Shown: positions 10,282 to 22,863, numbered from the stretch's first letter. The stretch is DNA of 64,000 bases from Liquidambar formosana (GCA_039720395.1 CM077826.1:32174810-32238809); one strand, 5' to 3'. Notes: generated by a model not told the origin, from the sequence alone. Made by a program: numbers and translations.

Positions 10282-13200
10282 GCCAGCATCTGGGAGATAG
10301 GCTGGTCGTCGCGTCGTATTTGCCTTGCAAGTACTTAAATTAAACGACATACTGACTTCACAAACATAGTTATACCTGGTCCATCAGATAGCTATGGCAT
10401 CCCCCTTTTCAGAGATTTCATTTCCCATATTGTACTCAGCAGCATTTGTTTCCGCCTGGGGAAGTAGAGTCATTTCAGAAAATCAAGCTGTGACCACAAA
10501 TCCACAAAATGATAATCTTGCAGCTGGAATTTCTTTATTTTGCGAAATCTATAAATTCATTGTTTTTAAAAGTTAAAATAGACTCACTTAAAATGCTATC
10601 TAAAGCACATTGGAATGACTTCATATCTATGGGAACTGGGGGAGTCCAAAGGTCCCAGGTAGGGCTGTTTGTGAAGTCTTTATTTCATCTTGAGTTATGT
10701 TCACTGTTCAGGTCAAAAAGACTTTCAATGTGGACTTGGATATCCCTTAAAATGTTATTCTTTTTGTCTGGTGGCAGCTTCATAAGAGCTTCTGATTGTG
10801 GACCGTTTTCAATTGGTGTGTCATGTGTCTCTCCAACTTGATACAATGGATCACTTTTATTCGATCATCCCTTTGCGTCTACCAAATGGTTTGCTTGCTT
10901 TCCATAAACTGGGCATTATCTGGGTTTTCCCCTCTACAGTTGAAATGGTTCTATATGAAGGAAAAAAGTCTCAGAATTTTGGAGAATTGAGATTATTCAA
11001 TGGTGGTTGGGTAAAATGGTCATCTATCTGATTTTTTTTTTCTTGTTCTTTTGTGATCAAGGATTTTGTGGAGGTTCAATTCTCTGTCTTTGCTCACCAT
11101 TGGACCCTGATTGTTTCTTTTTCTGGCTGATTGTAGATCTTTCTTTGATGTACATTTTGCTCCTAAGTGTAATACAATTTATGTTTCATTTCATAATTAT
11201 GAATGGCTCACAAGCCCTTAGCAAAACTGCCCTTCAAGATCTGCTGCTTCTTGGTGGTCACTTAACATCATGTTAAAAGAATGGCTTCCAAATTGCAATT
11301 TTTGTGGATTTTAATTATCCTATAGGTTTCCTTTTTCTTCTTTTGTTTGTCTGATGCCATCTTATTGACTAATCAAGTATCTCCTTTTCTTCCCATCATT
11401 TTCAGGCGGGCAAGCAGGATAATAAGTGAAGATGGGGTCTGAACCCACTTATCTGTAATCAACAGGCAGGCTCATTTCTTTCATTGTCAGATACAGCCAC
11501 TAACCTTTAAATATCAAAAGATCTGCAGCATATTCAATTTACCTTTAGTGGGCCATATCAACAAAAGAAATATAAAGATTTTGTCTTCAGCCTTCTGCAG
11601 ACATTTTTTCATGCATTTGCAAAACTGCTACTTCTGTTTTGTTACATTTTTCTTCTTTTTAAACACTAACCATTCCATGCAGCCATTTTTTTAAAACTGA
11701 ATGGCAGCACGAGTGAGAAATTCTGGTGAATATTAACCATTTTTATGCATCCTTGATAAAAAGGAAAAAAAAAAAAAGGGGGGGGGGGGGGGGGGGGGGG
11801 GTTTGTAACATGAGTTGTGATATGGAGGCAGAACATATTGGTCTAATCTGGATCACAGTTTGATAGTCATGCTTGATATAGCCCTTCCCTTCACAGTTCG
11901 ATAGTCATGCTTTGCTTATTCACTCTGTTTGGGCCGTCATCCAATCCCCTAGTATGCTTTCTCTTTCCAAAAATGTTAATAAAAAGTACTGCACATTTTG
12001 CTTTTATTAGACGTGATAATTTAATGTCTATTAGACATGGGTAGTTGAAGTGAAAATACAGAGGTGCAGGCATCTATTGGCATTTGAAAGGGTGGGGTGG
12101 GGATCATGGTTGAATTGTTATTATTGACCAGGGAAAATAAATGAAAAAATGAAAAAAGGTTATCAGACTGTGACTTGGAACTATTGATTGGGTTAGTCTT
12201 ATTACTTTGTCAACACGACGCATCTTTCCCTCTAATTCGAACTGAAAATGCTTAGAAATTGCAAATCAGTCCAGCTGTAGAATAAATGTTATAAATTCAA
12301 CTTTTTCATGGGAAGGGAAATTTTTTAGAAGTTTAGAGGCGCAGATGTATTAGAAATTTTTTTTTTTTTTTTTTTTTTTATATTGAGTAATTTTTTGTTT
12401 CTTTGAAGCTGTCGTACAATTCGTAGGAACGTTATTTGAGAAACGGCTGCCAAAATAGAGAAATTTCATCTGGATATCTTAAATGTGAAAAAAAAAAAAA
12501 AAAAAAAAAAATGGAAGAAGGAAGGTAGGTGGAGTGCACATGGTGTTTTTTGAATGGTGCAAATATCACTCGACCATTCGTTGCAATAGAAGGAATCCTT
12601 ACTAGGATGGTAGATTGTTTTGAAGAGACCGCAGGCCACTTTTGTTTCCAAAATTATGGAAATAAGAAACATACCCATACACACCTTGTCCACACCAAAA
12701 TGTTACCCGGGCATGACAAGGCTAAAAGGCTTAAAGATCGTATGACCACAATCCTCAGCACCTCTTAAACCGTTAGTCTCAAATGTCTATTTGGTCACTG
12801 ATATAATTAAAATTAAAATGTAAATTAGGTGATAAAAAAGAGAGAGGGGTTCTAAACTAAAGTCAATTTGCAAACAAAATTCATAAGGTAAGGTAAAGAA
12901 ATTGAAAAGGAAAGTACTTCATTAAAAGGAAATACTTATAGAAATCCCAAGTACGAAACAACAAAATGTCCAATATTGAAATCCAAAGCATAAACTAACA
13001 AGATCGCTAAGAAGCTAAAATAAATTTAAAACTAGAAAGCTATGAAATTAATTTGAACTAGATTTGATTTCTTGAGAAGGAGTTGTTATGGTGAGAACCC
13101 TTTATTTGGTCTTCACTTATGAAATTAATTTTCACTACACATGTTTGAATTAGTGAGTTGTCCCATTCCCTTGATTTTTGCTTGTGTGTTGCCAGAAGAT

Positions 13201-14608
13201 AGTAGTGGGTAGTTACCATTAAATGAGGGGTAGTAGATAGTTTCATGTTACCATTAAAAAAATCAGCACTTCCTTACTTCTTTTTTGACCAAGTCAAACC
13301 ACACATGTTCTCAACTAATTAATCATAATAATTTGGCAACATGGCATGTTCCCATTGAGTTTTCACTAATTATGAAAAAAATGCTATTTTTAGATGGAAA
13401 CACACATTATGTTCTCAAAAGATAAAGTTTAAGATATGTGGATGAATGAGGATAGATGGATGTTTCAGGAAATTTCTGGTAAGCTGCTATTCTGAAAACT
13501 ACAATATCCACAAAGATCATTAAACGTATTTGTGTGATGCACAGAATTGTGCCAGATTGAAGGCCACCCTCATTCTATCACCCAAAGCTTGACTGGATCA
13601 TGCATATGGGGCCAACAGGACCAAGAGTTTTGGATATGGCTCTCTCGTCAAGAACCTTGTTGAATATGTGGCGAACTCATCGCGTAAGGGAAGATAAGAG
13701 ACGCTTCTTTTCCCTTCTCACTTCTCAGACACCCAAAAAAACCTTTTTAAAATAAATAAATAGTCTGCATTGCTAGGATTAGGTAGGTCCTACCTTGGTT
13801 TCACTTTGCAATATTTGTTTTCCTCTTCCTTCTGAGGTCCCTGGATTCGAACCTATCCATTTGTCAATTTGGCTCTGGAATTCGGACTGTTGGAACCTTT
13901 CAAATTTTAATTATCTTGCCTGTGCTTCCCAAATTTTACTAAAATTTCCTTAGGCTATGAAGAATTATACTTCAATGGTCAACTTCTCCAAGTTGTTCAT
14001 CAAATTTTTGATCTCATCTCGGTTCAGGCACCTGGCCTTCTCCAAACTCGATCAACTTCAGGCTACTTTTTAAAAATTAATAATCACAATGATAATAATA
14101 AAGAGCCAAAAACACTTCTCCTGCATGATAAGGCTTATCATTTTCTCCTCTATCATCAACAGTAGTACTGGTGAAAGCGGCCATGTTGGAGGCGATAATT
14201 GCTGACCATGTTACATACATGAAAGCAATGTAGGGGTTGTCTTTGTTTACAAATGGTGACGAAAAAAAGAATATATTCCGTACTAAAAATCTGCTAAGGT
14301 GTCATCTCACCCCTCCATTAACTAGCACAAGTGGTTAGCTAAAATAAGCTTTCCATGAGTAACATCACTTATTCATCAATTAATAATTAGGGTTTCATAA
14401 TTCTGATAATGAAATGCATGCTCACTTGTTTGATTGTTTCTAAAGGGGTACAAATTGCGAATGTGGGATTGGGCCCATTTGAAAAATGACATTGGGGTCC
14501 AAGGCATAAAGGCCGATGGGTGAGTTTCACCCTTTGCCTTTTAGGGGTAGAATATTAGAATCTAGAAGGGTCAAGCCCATGACTAAAGTCATAAGAGCAC
14601 CATTGCAA
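10282..14608. other. Intergenic or intron-like DNA, no supported gene
   Basis: Several short open frames occur (for example 10509-10841 and 11007-11276) but show no family motif, no codon signal and no consistent splicing. Homopolymers include an A-then-G run at about 11765-11801, a T run near 12358-12379 and an A run near 12488-12510. A good acceptor at 11401-11405, followed by a short frame ending at 11422, is the only exon-like signal. Confidence 0.5.
11765..11801. repeat. A homopolymer joined to a G homopolymer
   Basis: A run of A passes directly into a run of more than 20 G. It may be real low-complexity DNA or a sequencing or assembly artefact. Confidence 0.85.
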
Positions 14609-15013
14609 CCGTCTCAACTTTATTTGTAAATCTCATTTTTATTTTTATTTTTTCAATTTTCATAGTTCTATGAAAAATATAAAAGTGTTTTTTATTTATG
14701 AAAATTGATCGCGTAGTCTATTAGAAAATATTATTTTGAACAATTTTGTAAAATAAAATTTTTCCAAAACATGTCATTTAAGAGGAATTTTTGGCCATTA
14801 CTATCTTTATTTCATTTTTACGAAAACAAAAATTATAAATGGTTTAAAAAACCATTTAAATGACAGATTTTGAAAAAACTTTTTTCTACAAGAGTTGTTT
14901 CAAATGATGTTTTCTAAGTGGGTTTTGCGATCAGTTTTTATGAAAACTTTTTATATTTTTCATAAAATCTTGAAAAGTGAAAATAAATAATGCTTGCAAA
15001 TAAAGTTGACGGG
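14609..15013. mobile_element. MITE with long terminal inverted repeats
   Basis: The left end reads CCGTCTCAACTTTATTTG and the right end read inward is CCGTCAACTTTATTTGC. Pairing continues inward for roughly 100 bp with gaps: TCATAGTTCTATGAAAAATAT on the left matches ATTTTATGAAAAATATAAAA on the right strand. The 405-bp element has no coding capacity. The flanks CATTGCAA and ATCGCATA look like a decayed target duplication. Confidence 0.7.
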
Positions 15014-16835
15014 ATCGCATAACTGCCCTCAAGTCATAATTCACATCGCACACACACAGGTCAAAAAACTCTCTGGGGTTGTACTTAAAAAAAAAGGAAA
15101 TAAATAGATAATAAATAATAAAACAGAAAAAACTCTGTGGGGCTTGGTAGTTAAGCCCATGGTCCCCCACAATGGCTGTGACATCGACCGAAGTTCCACG
15201 ATGTTTAGAACATGGGTTTGGCCCCATTTCAACCAACAAAAGGAATGGCTAGGTTCCACATAAAAATGAGAGAGAGAGAAAGAGAGGGCCAGTGAGATGT
15301 GCATTAATGCAATATAAATGGTCTCACAAAAAGTCCTAAACTTGGAACCGAGCTGTAGAGTGGTGGTTGAACTAATAAACTACCGTGGTCTCAAGGTCAA
15401 TTAAGTTGTGTAGAGCATCCCACGTAACGTCCCAACGGGAGTCAAAAGTGAGCAAATTTTGAAGCTACTTCTTCGCTAGCCAAAACAAATGACTAGGGTC
15501 TCATCGTTTTTGAAAATGGAGGACTTGTGTGTAAATTATTGCAAATATACCTATAATTCACCATATACAACAACCAAATTGTCAATCAATTTAATCTACT
15601 TCCTAGAGATAAATATTTTTTTATTTTATTTTTTGTTTTTAAAGCATGCCTAAGGAGCAACATTTTTTTTTTTTTGTCCTTGGGTTTCTTTTTTTGGGTA
15701 TGCACCTACCCTATACCTCAGCCTTTTTTTATTTTTGTCTTCTTTCTCAGAACATGGGTTGACATTTAAATCCCCAATCTCCGCCAAACAAAGGGAGAAA
15801 AATACTGCCATTGTTAATATCAAGACTCTGCTTTATGCGACCAAGCTTTAATGCAGGTTGTTTTTATCATGAAAGTACAAGAACATGAGTTGACAATTAT
15901 TATTATTGTTACTAGTAGGGGAAAGGTTAGCTTCTGCTTGACGCATAGGAAACCTTTTTGGTTCCACTGCATCAAGTTTATCTTATTTTGAGAAAAGCCG
16001 AGAAGATAATCTTTTTGTTAATCGTCTCTTGCTCCAAAAGCCTACCCTATTCATAAATACCAATCATTGATGAACGTATTCGTGCCCGGTTTATTGTAAT
16101 AGAGGGACAATGAGGGCTGGATTACCTTTACTTAAATAAGAAGGCCACACACATACACACAAATATGTACTGCATGCTTGTTACTTGGTCGTTTAACGAC
16201 CTGCTTGAGCGAGCCTCATAGTCTACCTTTTCTCTTGATTACAACTATCATTAAAATTACTATTTGAATGATGACGGTGATGGAACCCCACATCACATTA
16301 TCCCTTGATTAAGCAAAACTCCGGCAAATGTCAAAGCAGCCGTGGAGTAGAAGAGAAAGACAAGATGAACACTCAAAGTTTAGACAAAATAATCCACATA
16401 TGCAACTCCTCAATGATATTATTATAATACTTTTGATGTGTGGGAGTATTACGTATTAGTCAATAGACTGGATACTCAAGATTACTTTAATTAAGAGACC
16501 ATTGGATTGGAATTGAGTCGTGCAGCAGAGTGCACCTAGACCGTAAAATATTAGTGCTCGCCGGCCCACTTTGTTTCCTTTGCCCAGAGAATAAAAGCTT
16601 CTCAAGATGACTACTAAAATATTATTTTCTTTTGTTCTTTTTTTTTTTTTTAATAAAAAAAATTGTATATTAATTAATATAATTTAGGGTTCAGTAACAA
16701 AATTAAATAAGGTGGTTGTCGATTAATGGCAAAACCTCATTTGCATTGTACCAAAGGTCCGGTTTTAAAATTAAATCAACTAATATCTAACAACTAAACA
16801 ATTATCAAGCACCTAGGTAAGAAAACCACTCACTC
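15014..16835. other. Intergenic DNA, no supported gene
   Basis: AT-rich sequence with T runs near 15662-15675 and 16640-16652. No coding, RNA or clear transposon signal was seen. Confidence 0.5.
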
Positions 16836-17020
16836 GTCATTAGCGAGTTCCGCCTTGAAGTGGTTTTTGTCACTGGAGGAGAACAGAACCAAGACTTGGC
16901 ATTAGTCTTTCTCAATTGCCTAAGCACTTCGTCCTCCTCTTCTTGCACACATCCTCCCAAGTCTTGGTTCTGTTCTCCTCCAGTGACAAAAACCACTTCA
17001 AGGCAGAACTCGCTAATGAC
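16836..17020. repeat. Near-perfect 64-bp inverted repeat with 57-bp spacer (hairpin candidate)
   Basis: The arm 16836-16899 (GTCATTAGCGAGTTC to AAGACTTGG) is the reverse complement of 16957-17020 with a single mismatch (C/T in GTTCYGCC). The spacer 16900-16956 is unpaired and pyrimidine-rich. A transcript would fold into a long, almost perfect stem, of the kind processed into small RNAs. In several frames the arms lack stops and have balanced base composition, unlike the AT-rich surroundings, so they may derive from a protein-coding gene. No transposon ends are visible directly outside the arms. Whether it is transcribed cannot be seen. Confidence 0.85.
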
Positions 17021-18965
17021 TCGTCCCCTCTTACCAGTTTCACTAAGCCAAAAAAAAAAAAAAAAATTATGAATCACAAAGCGAAGGAAAGGGAAAAAAA
17101 AATGCATTTGTTATTGTGAGAGCCAAAAAAATGTAGAAATGTAGCGTCCAGGAATTCTGGAGTATATATTAAGATAATACGGAGTATCTTTTATCTTGGT
17201 ACATGTGCAACATCCAAAAGGTTAAATGGACCAACAACTTGAAAAGTCCATTACATGATGATAAATATCCAACTTTGATTATTAATCTGACCCACACAAG
17301 GAAAGACCACTGTTATAATGGATTAAGGTGGTGGGCCCGCCAAATCCAAGAACTAAGGATGGGGATGGCAAAGGATAGCCGAAAGAGGTGTGTGGCAAGC
17401 TCATCCATTGTAGGATCACTCTTTCACTCTGGTCTTCTGGTTGTTTCTGGGTTCCTACATGCATACCAACTCCATCCTCCTCCCAACATCAGCTGTCCCT
17501 CGATGGATTATATTTTGTCTATGTTCTTCCATGGTCCCAATGCCTGATGTGTCATTCTCATCTTGCCTTAGCCCCATGGTCCCACTACTTTATTAATTAG
17601 CTGATGATGTGCCATTCTGATCTTGCTGCAGCAATAGTATTGACATATATATATATATATATATATAATAAATATGGAAGCATTTTTGCAGAGGAGGCTT
17701 ATTGAATTCATGGTTTTATCTTCACCCAATAGTTTATTATTATTTTTTTTCTTTTTTAATTAACGTTTAGAGATATCTCAAGTCTTAATCTCATTCAACT
17801 TTCAATTTATACGATCTTCGTAATGGCTCCTATGAGACGCCCATACTCATATAGTTAACAATAATTGTGAGAAGTTGAAAAGATAACGTCTAGAGATTTA
17901 GGGAGCACACTCATGGCCTGGCCGCACGATCAACTAATCTCATAGGGTTCCAATAGCCCATTATCTGGCAACTCCAATTTGGATTTATATGAGAATAAAT
18001 ATAATTGAACAAGTTTATAAAATATTTATTTTGTTACTATCTTGGTAATTGAACAAGTTTATATTTATGTTTATAGTGTGACAACCTAGTTGGGATATTA
18101 TGTCACTTTCTACTGCTGTTTATTTCATTTCTATAAATAAATACAGCTAATATAATTTATTAAAAATTTCAAAATCAAGGATTACAGATGAAATAAAATT
18201 AGGTGTCATATATGAGACCCCTTAAGATTGTAATTTTTTATCTTTTATTTCTTTTTTAATTATTAAAAGAATTAAATGTACGTGGTTGGCTCTAATTGAG
18301 GATTAGATCGTAGGCCACATCGGATTGTAGTACACAACGTAATATTAACACTTTTTAAACCATGAATATTAACGCTCATGAGATGCTTAACGCGTAAGAA
18401 CATGGCGGGGCCATTGGGCATCCACTAAAGACTGGAGAGAACCATCCAATGAGGGCCCATCAAAGCCAATGATAAAGCACAAAAGAAACACCACTGATGT
18501 GATTGGATAATGAATGGCTCCGGTGTGGGTTGAGATCCTCTATAAACAGTACTCACTGTATTCTTTACAGGCATGAGGATGTCGACATGGGAGCAAACCA
18601 AATGGCTTATGTGTCCTTGAATTTTGAAATACAAATACTCACTTTTACCCAAAGGCCAAAAAAGAAAGAAAGATACAACTACAAATACAAATACTCATGC
18701 GCTGATGAGCTGTGGTTGTCAGTACAGGATTGCCTTTTTGGAAATATATATAAGATAAATTATAAGAAATTCCCTCTGATGTTTAATCATTTGTCACATA
18801 AATCAATTAATCAATCAAGGTAAACCAAATTAGTGCTATTATCACATTTTGTAGAGCCGGTAACTTTATCAATTGCGATTCAAGGTTCCATTCCCTTCTC
18901 TAATTACCATTCACATTTCGTACTGCCATCCGTGGACAAATGTTGTGCCACAAATTTGACAAAAA
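17021..18965. other. Intergenic DNA with a (TA)n tract
   Basis: Small open frames at 17203-17600 and 18503-18823 have no recognisable motif. A (TA)n microsatellite lies near 17645-17668. No gene can be supported. Confidence 0.5.
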
Positions 18966-19189
18966 CTAGGGGATTATTTGGAAACTTAAAAAATTAGATC
19001 AGATTTGGTTTAATTCATAACTTTTATTTAGTTTTTAAATAAACCAATTCACAATTGATTTGAAAAAAATTGTGTTTATATCTTATTTTAAGAAGAAAGC
19101 TAAACTGATTAATAGGATAAAACGGCTTACCAAATAATGTGAAATCACTTCAGTTAGTTAAATTTTCAAATTTGCCAAACAACCCCTAG
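18966..19189. mobile_element. Short MITE (224 bp)
   Basis: The left end CTAGGGGATTATTTGGAAA is inverted at the right end as CTAGGGGTTGTTTGGCAAA. The interior is AT-rich and non-coding. A TA dinucleotide flanks the GGGG start on both sides, which is compatible with a TA-type target duplication, but the superfamily is not certain. Confidence 0.7.
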
Positions 19190-19567
19190 AACTTATAAAT
19201 TACACAAGGGTTGTTCGAAAGACATAAAAATTTAGCAAATTGAGGATAAGTTTTGACTAGGTTTCACTGAAATAGATATGGGTGTGGCAAAATCAACCAA
19301 TTGCAAAATGCCAAGTTATCACCTGTCTTATTAACTGTTGTAATGGCATCAATCCTACTTAAAAATGGCAAGGTTATTTGGGAACCTATATTAGGAAATA
19401 GGGTCTAGGGTTGATGTACCATAATAAAGTAAGAATCAAATTGCCAACGAAATAGGTCCCAGTCTCTCTGTTTGCCACATGTATAAGGATGTGTCCCAAC
19501 ACCTAGACAAGTAGTGGCAATTGGGTTCAACCCTTAAGGGGGCTTTCCAAAATCATGTAAATAAATT
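19190..19567. other. Intergenic DNA between a MITE and a hAT relic
   Basis: No coding or repeat signal beyond AT-rich sequence was seen. Confidence 0.45.
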
Positions 19568-19720
19568 AACATAAACAGGACAGAGCCATAAGGCAATGAG
19601 GGTGGGCAGGTGCTACACCAGACCTTTATTTATTTATTTTTTTTAATTTTTGTCCGCTTACTTTTTATAAAATTGTAAATCCACCTCACTTTCGAAATTT
19701 TTTTTAAAAAAAATCCCTTT

Positions 19721-20829
19721 TGTTAGGCCAAGAATCAACTCTAGAAGGGTAAATTGGGTTAATACAAAATATATGGAAATTTAAAATCTTTTACAAATAT
19801 AGTAAATATAAACAATAATGCAAATAACACAAATAATGAAAGCAAATAAATGAGAAAGAGTTAGAAAAATCAAACATAAGATATAACGAAGTTCGGCACT
19901 CTCGCCTATGTTCTCGCCTCAAGAACTCCGCTTGAGGATTCCAAATCCACTAACCAATTTACTTGCGGATGTAGATCAAACATTTGTAACAAGCAAATCT
20001 CCTTTGTTCAACAAGGGCTATTACAAGCCCCCAATCTCTCTCAAAGATAGATGTGAATGTAATACAATAATAAATCCCTCTTAATAGGATGAATGAAGAA
20101 ATAAGCTAAATCTAATATGATATGAACAATGAAAGTTCAAGTATATGGATCTAAGGCTTGATAATTGATATGAGAAGTAGTCATTTTGAAAATATAGCCG
20201 TTAGAACACTTTTAGGGTAAAAAATGCTTTTAGAAAACTAGCCGTTTTTGGTTTTGTTTTTTTTTTTTTTTTTTGTCAAAACGAGGATTTCAAATGTCTT
20301 AAATTCATTTCAGACGTCTTAAATATCTAGAGAGTTGGTATATGGGTTTGTAGACAAGACTTAAATTCAGACATCTTAAATCATTTCAAACGTTTTAAAT
20401 CATTTCAGACGTCTTAAATCCAGACAGTAAGAAATAGGCTATTTTCAATTCTAAGTTTATAAATGATTTTCTAAGTAAAGTTTAAGACTTCTTGGGTCAT
20501 GGTCTGTGATATAAAGATCCTATAGTCATTGAGCTTTCACCATTTAAACATCTACATAAAATCCTATCTCTCATTCAAATACCTAAGTCTTTAATATCTT
20601 CAAGTTTTACTTGATGGGATTCTTGAGAGTTGAATATTTTCTTCCTTGAGGCTCTTCGCTTTGGATTTCTTGTTTTCTTTGACTTTCTTTTATGATAACA
20701 CTTTTGAGAACAGAAAAACCTAACTTATAATGATCAACTTAAATGATAAACATTAGTCAATAACCATCAATGTTTTTTTTTATCATCAAAATCATAATAC
20801 ATTCATGAAATAAAACCTTGAGGTTAACA
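19721..20829. mobile_element. Solo LTR nested in the hAT relic
   Basis: The sequence runs from TGTTAGGCCAAG to GGTTAACA (TG...CA ends) and is flanked by a perfect CCTTT direct repeat at 19716-19720 and 20830-20834. The interior has the GTTCGGCACTCTCGCC and CCTCAAGAACTCCGC type of text found in plant LTRs. No internal retrotransposon sequence or second LTR is present, so it arose by LTR-LTR recombination. It must be younger than the hAT insertion it interrupts. Confidence 0.88.
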
Positions 20830-21151
20830 CCTTTTATTTTTTTCTCTCATATCCCTCTTTTTTTCTTTTTTCTTTTTTTTTTTTTAATTTTTTTTTCTCC
20901 ATATAAAAGCCCCAACCCTTCTTAGACACCTAGGCTTTTGATAAGGACAAATTGATCCGCTGTACCTAGTTTTATCCAAATGAATTTGTTGGAAGAAGTC
21001 TTTCAATACTTGGGGATCAATTGGATATTTATAATTTTTATATGTGTTCTAATAGTGGGCTTTCAAATTTAAAAGGAATTAGTGATCTTGCTACAAAATT
21101 GGTTTAAATAAAAAATTAAAAAAAAGACACGATGTATATTTAGAATTATAC

Positions 21152-21460
21152 TTGTTTATGACATTAGCATTGATTCTACCAATTGTGACTGCCACTGTGG
21201 AAAGAGCATTTTCTATTATGAAGATTGTAAAGAATCATTTGCATAACAAAATGATATATCAATTTATGAATGATAGTTTAGTTGTATTTATTGAAAGAGT
21301 GGTATTTGATATTACTGATAATGAAACTATCATTCAACGCTATTCAAAATATGGCACCTCATCGGAGAACAATTGTAGATGTATTGAATTGAAATATGTT
21401 TTATTAATGGATTATACATTTTTGCAGTTTTTTCCCATCTCAAAATTACAAGATAAATGA
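21152..21460 (+). pseudogene. hAT transposase C-terminal dimerisation domain, fragment
   Basis: The frame encodes LILPIVTATVERAFSIMKIV, then a KNHLHNKM and MNDSLVVFIE segment. This is the hAT family dimerisation region, in the version found in zinc-finger-MYM-type plant hAT proteins. The N-terminal zinc finger and the catalytic RNase H-like part are missing. The fragment lies close to the right end of its element, where the C-terminus of a transposase should be. Confidence 0.85.
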
Positions 21461-21570
21461 AAGTTTTTATTAAAGATTCTTTAATTTTTTTGAATTAGGA
21501 TAAGATACTAATTATTAATCAAAATTCGTCTTGCCCTCTCTTAAATTCCTGACTCTGCCCTGAACATAAA

Positions 21571-22578
21571 GTAATGTACAACTTGCAAGGACAAATCGAG
21601 AGAGGAGTTAGGCAAGAGGGAGACATGTCCTGAGTAGCCTGTTTTTTTCTTGGAACACCGACTCACATGATGCTAAGAGCTGTAAATCAAAATAGGCATG
21701 TAGTGGTTGCAGAGTTTGAAGGAAATAGTTCCAAGGTGGACTAGTAGTTGAATGCATACATCAATTAATTGAACCAACTCAATTTTGGTTCATACTTGGC
21801 TATCTGCCAACCAACTTAGGGTGAAAGTACGCGAAGAAATACTTAAAATAAGAAAAAGAATATGATAAAAAATAATTAAAAAAAAAAAGACAAGACATGA
21901 ACCTAGTTGTTTTTATAAACAATGAAGGTTAAAGGGTCGCTCTAAATTTTTTTATGTGGAATATGCGTCACTACCCTTAATTTCAGTTTTGTCATTCTTT
22001 GCTTTTCTTCAAGGCCATGTTTGAGTTGGGAGAAGAGGAATAAGGTTTTCCACAATATTTTTAGTTCAAAATATGCAAGAAACAATCTCGCACTCTGTAT
22101 TTACATATTCACAAGATTATGAACACATGTTTGTATTCATATGTTTATATGTCCATGTTTTATTTTTTAATCGTGAGCCCTGACATTTCAAAGTATGTGG
22201 AGCTTAAAGGATTTTCTCCATCCGAGTGTGTGTAGTTAAGTATTGTCTTTTTAATATTTGTATTCATATATTTACGTCTTTTTAATAGTTTTTCTTTGTT
22301 GGGATTCATTCAAGGTGTGTGAATTGAGTTAATGGTAAGTTTGGAAGAACAAAATTTGCCTTTTTCCTCCCTTAAATAAAAATTTGCGAAAGGGTGGAGG
22401 GTTTATTTGAAGAAATTTGGAAGCTTCACCGTGTATGGAAAATGAAGGATGAAAACTTCTTTGTAAAGGAAAGATTTAAGGTTTGAAACTCGAGTCCATA
22501 CTATATATGGTTGATCTTATGAAATAGAGTGCAAGATTGGGTTATAAAAGAAATTTAGGAAACAAGGAGAAACTATAA
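21571..22578. other. Intergenic DNA, no supported gene
   Basis: AT-rich sequence without recognisable coding frames or repeats. Confidence 0.45.
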
Positions 22579-22863
22579 GGGCATGTTTGGTTGTCTAATT
22601 CAGAATTAAACAATTCTATAAATATTACATAAGATTGAAACTATAAATCCATCACCTTGAATTAAAATATTTTAAAATATTAGAACTTTCATAGAGTTGA
22701 TGTTATATATTCATGAATTACCACTATTTTGATTTGCCACTCTTATTTGTAATGATGACTATATTTTTTTTTAATTTATTAATTTAAGATAATAAATTGT
22801 ACTTTCAATACTATATAAAATTACTTAAATTGTTGAATTCCGAATCAGGACAACCACACAGAC
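22579..22863. mobile_element. MITE family A, copy 1
   Basis: The left end GGGCATGTTTGGTTGTC is inverted at the right (GTCTGTGTGGTTGTCC). The interior holds the family blocks ATAAATCCATCACCTTGAATT and TTGCCACTCTTATTTGT shared with three further copies in this window. TATAA lies on both sides. Length is 285 bp and it has no coding capacity. Confidence 0.82.

Larger units (their letters stand above)
19576..21562 (+). mobile_element. hAT transposon relic with nested solo LTR
   Basis: The ends are CAGGACAGAGCCA at the left and, read inward from the right, CAGGGCAGAGTCA. A perfect 8-bp target duplication, AACATAAA, lies at 19568-19575 and 21563-21570. Both are diagnostic of hAT. Inside, a 1109-bp solo LTR with its own 5-bp duplication interrupts it. 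Without the LTR only about 870 bp of hAT remain, holding just the C-terminal end of the transposase. It is a deletion derivative and cannot be autonomous. Confidence 0.92.

Noticed and set aside
10509..11276. Chain of short open frames after the TR-GAG element
   Set aside because: They overlap in different frames without splice signals and show no family resemblance.
13845..13900. B-box-like GGATTCGAACC suggesting a second SINE or tRNA on the minus strand
   Set aside because: No A box at the right distance, no tail and no target duplication. No tRNA fold was seen.
16805..17107. Open frames on both strands across the 16.8-kb hairpin
   Set aside because: They read the same inverted repeat in both directions and have no start, stop or splice context of a gene. 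The inverted structure is the real signal.
17297..17480. Possible microRNA precursor with GGATGGGGATGGC and CCATCCTCCTCCC
   Set aside because: Pairing is too short and interrupted, and no known plant microRNA sequence was recognised.
17203..17547. 114-residue open frame
   Set aside because: No recognisable motif and no splice or promoter support.
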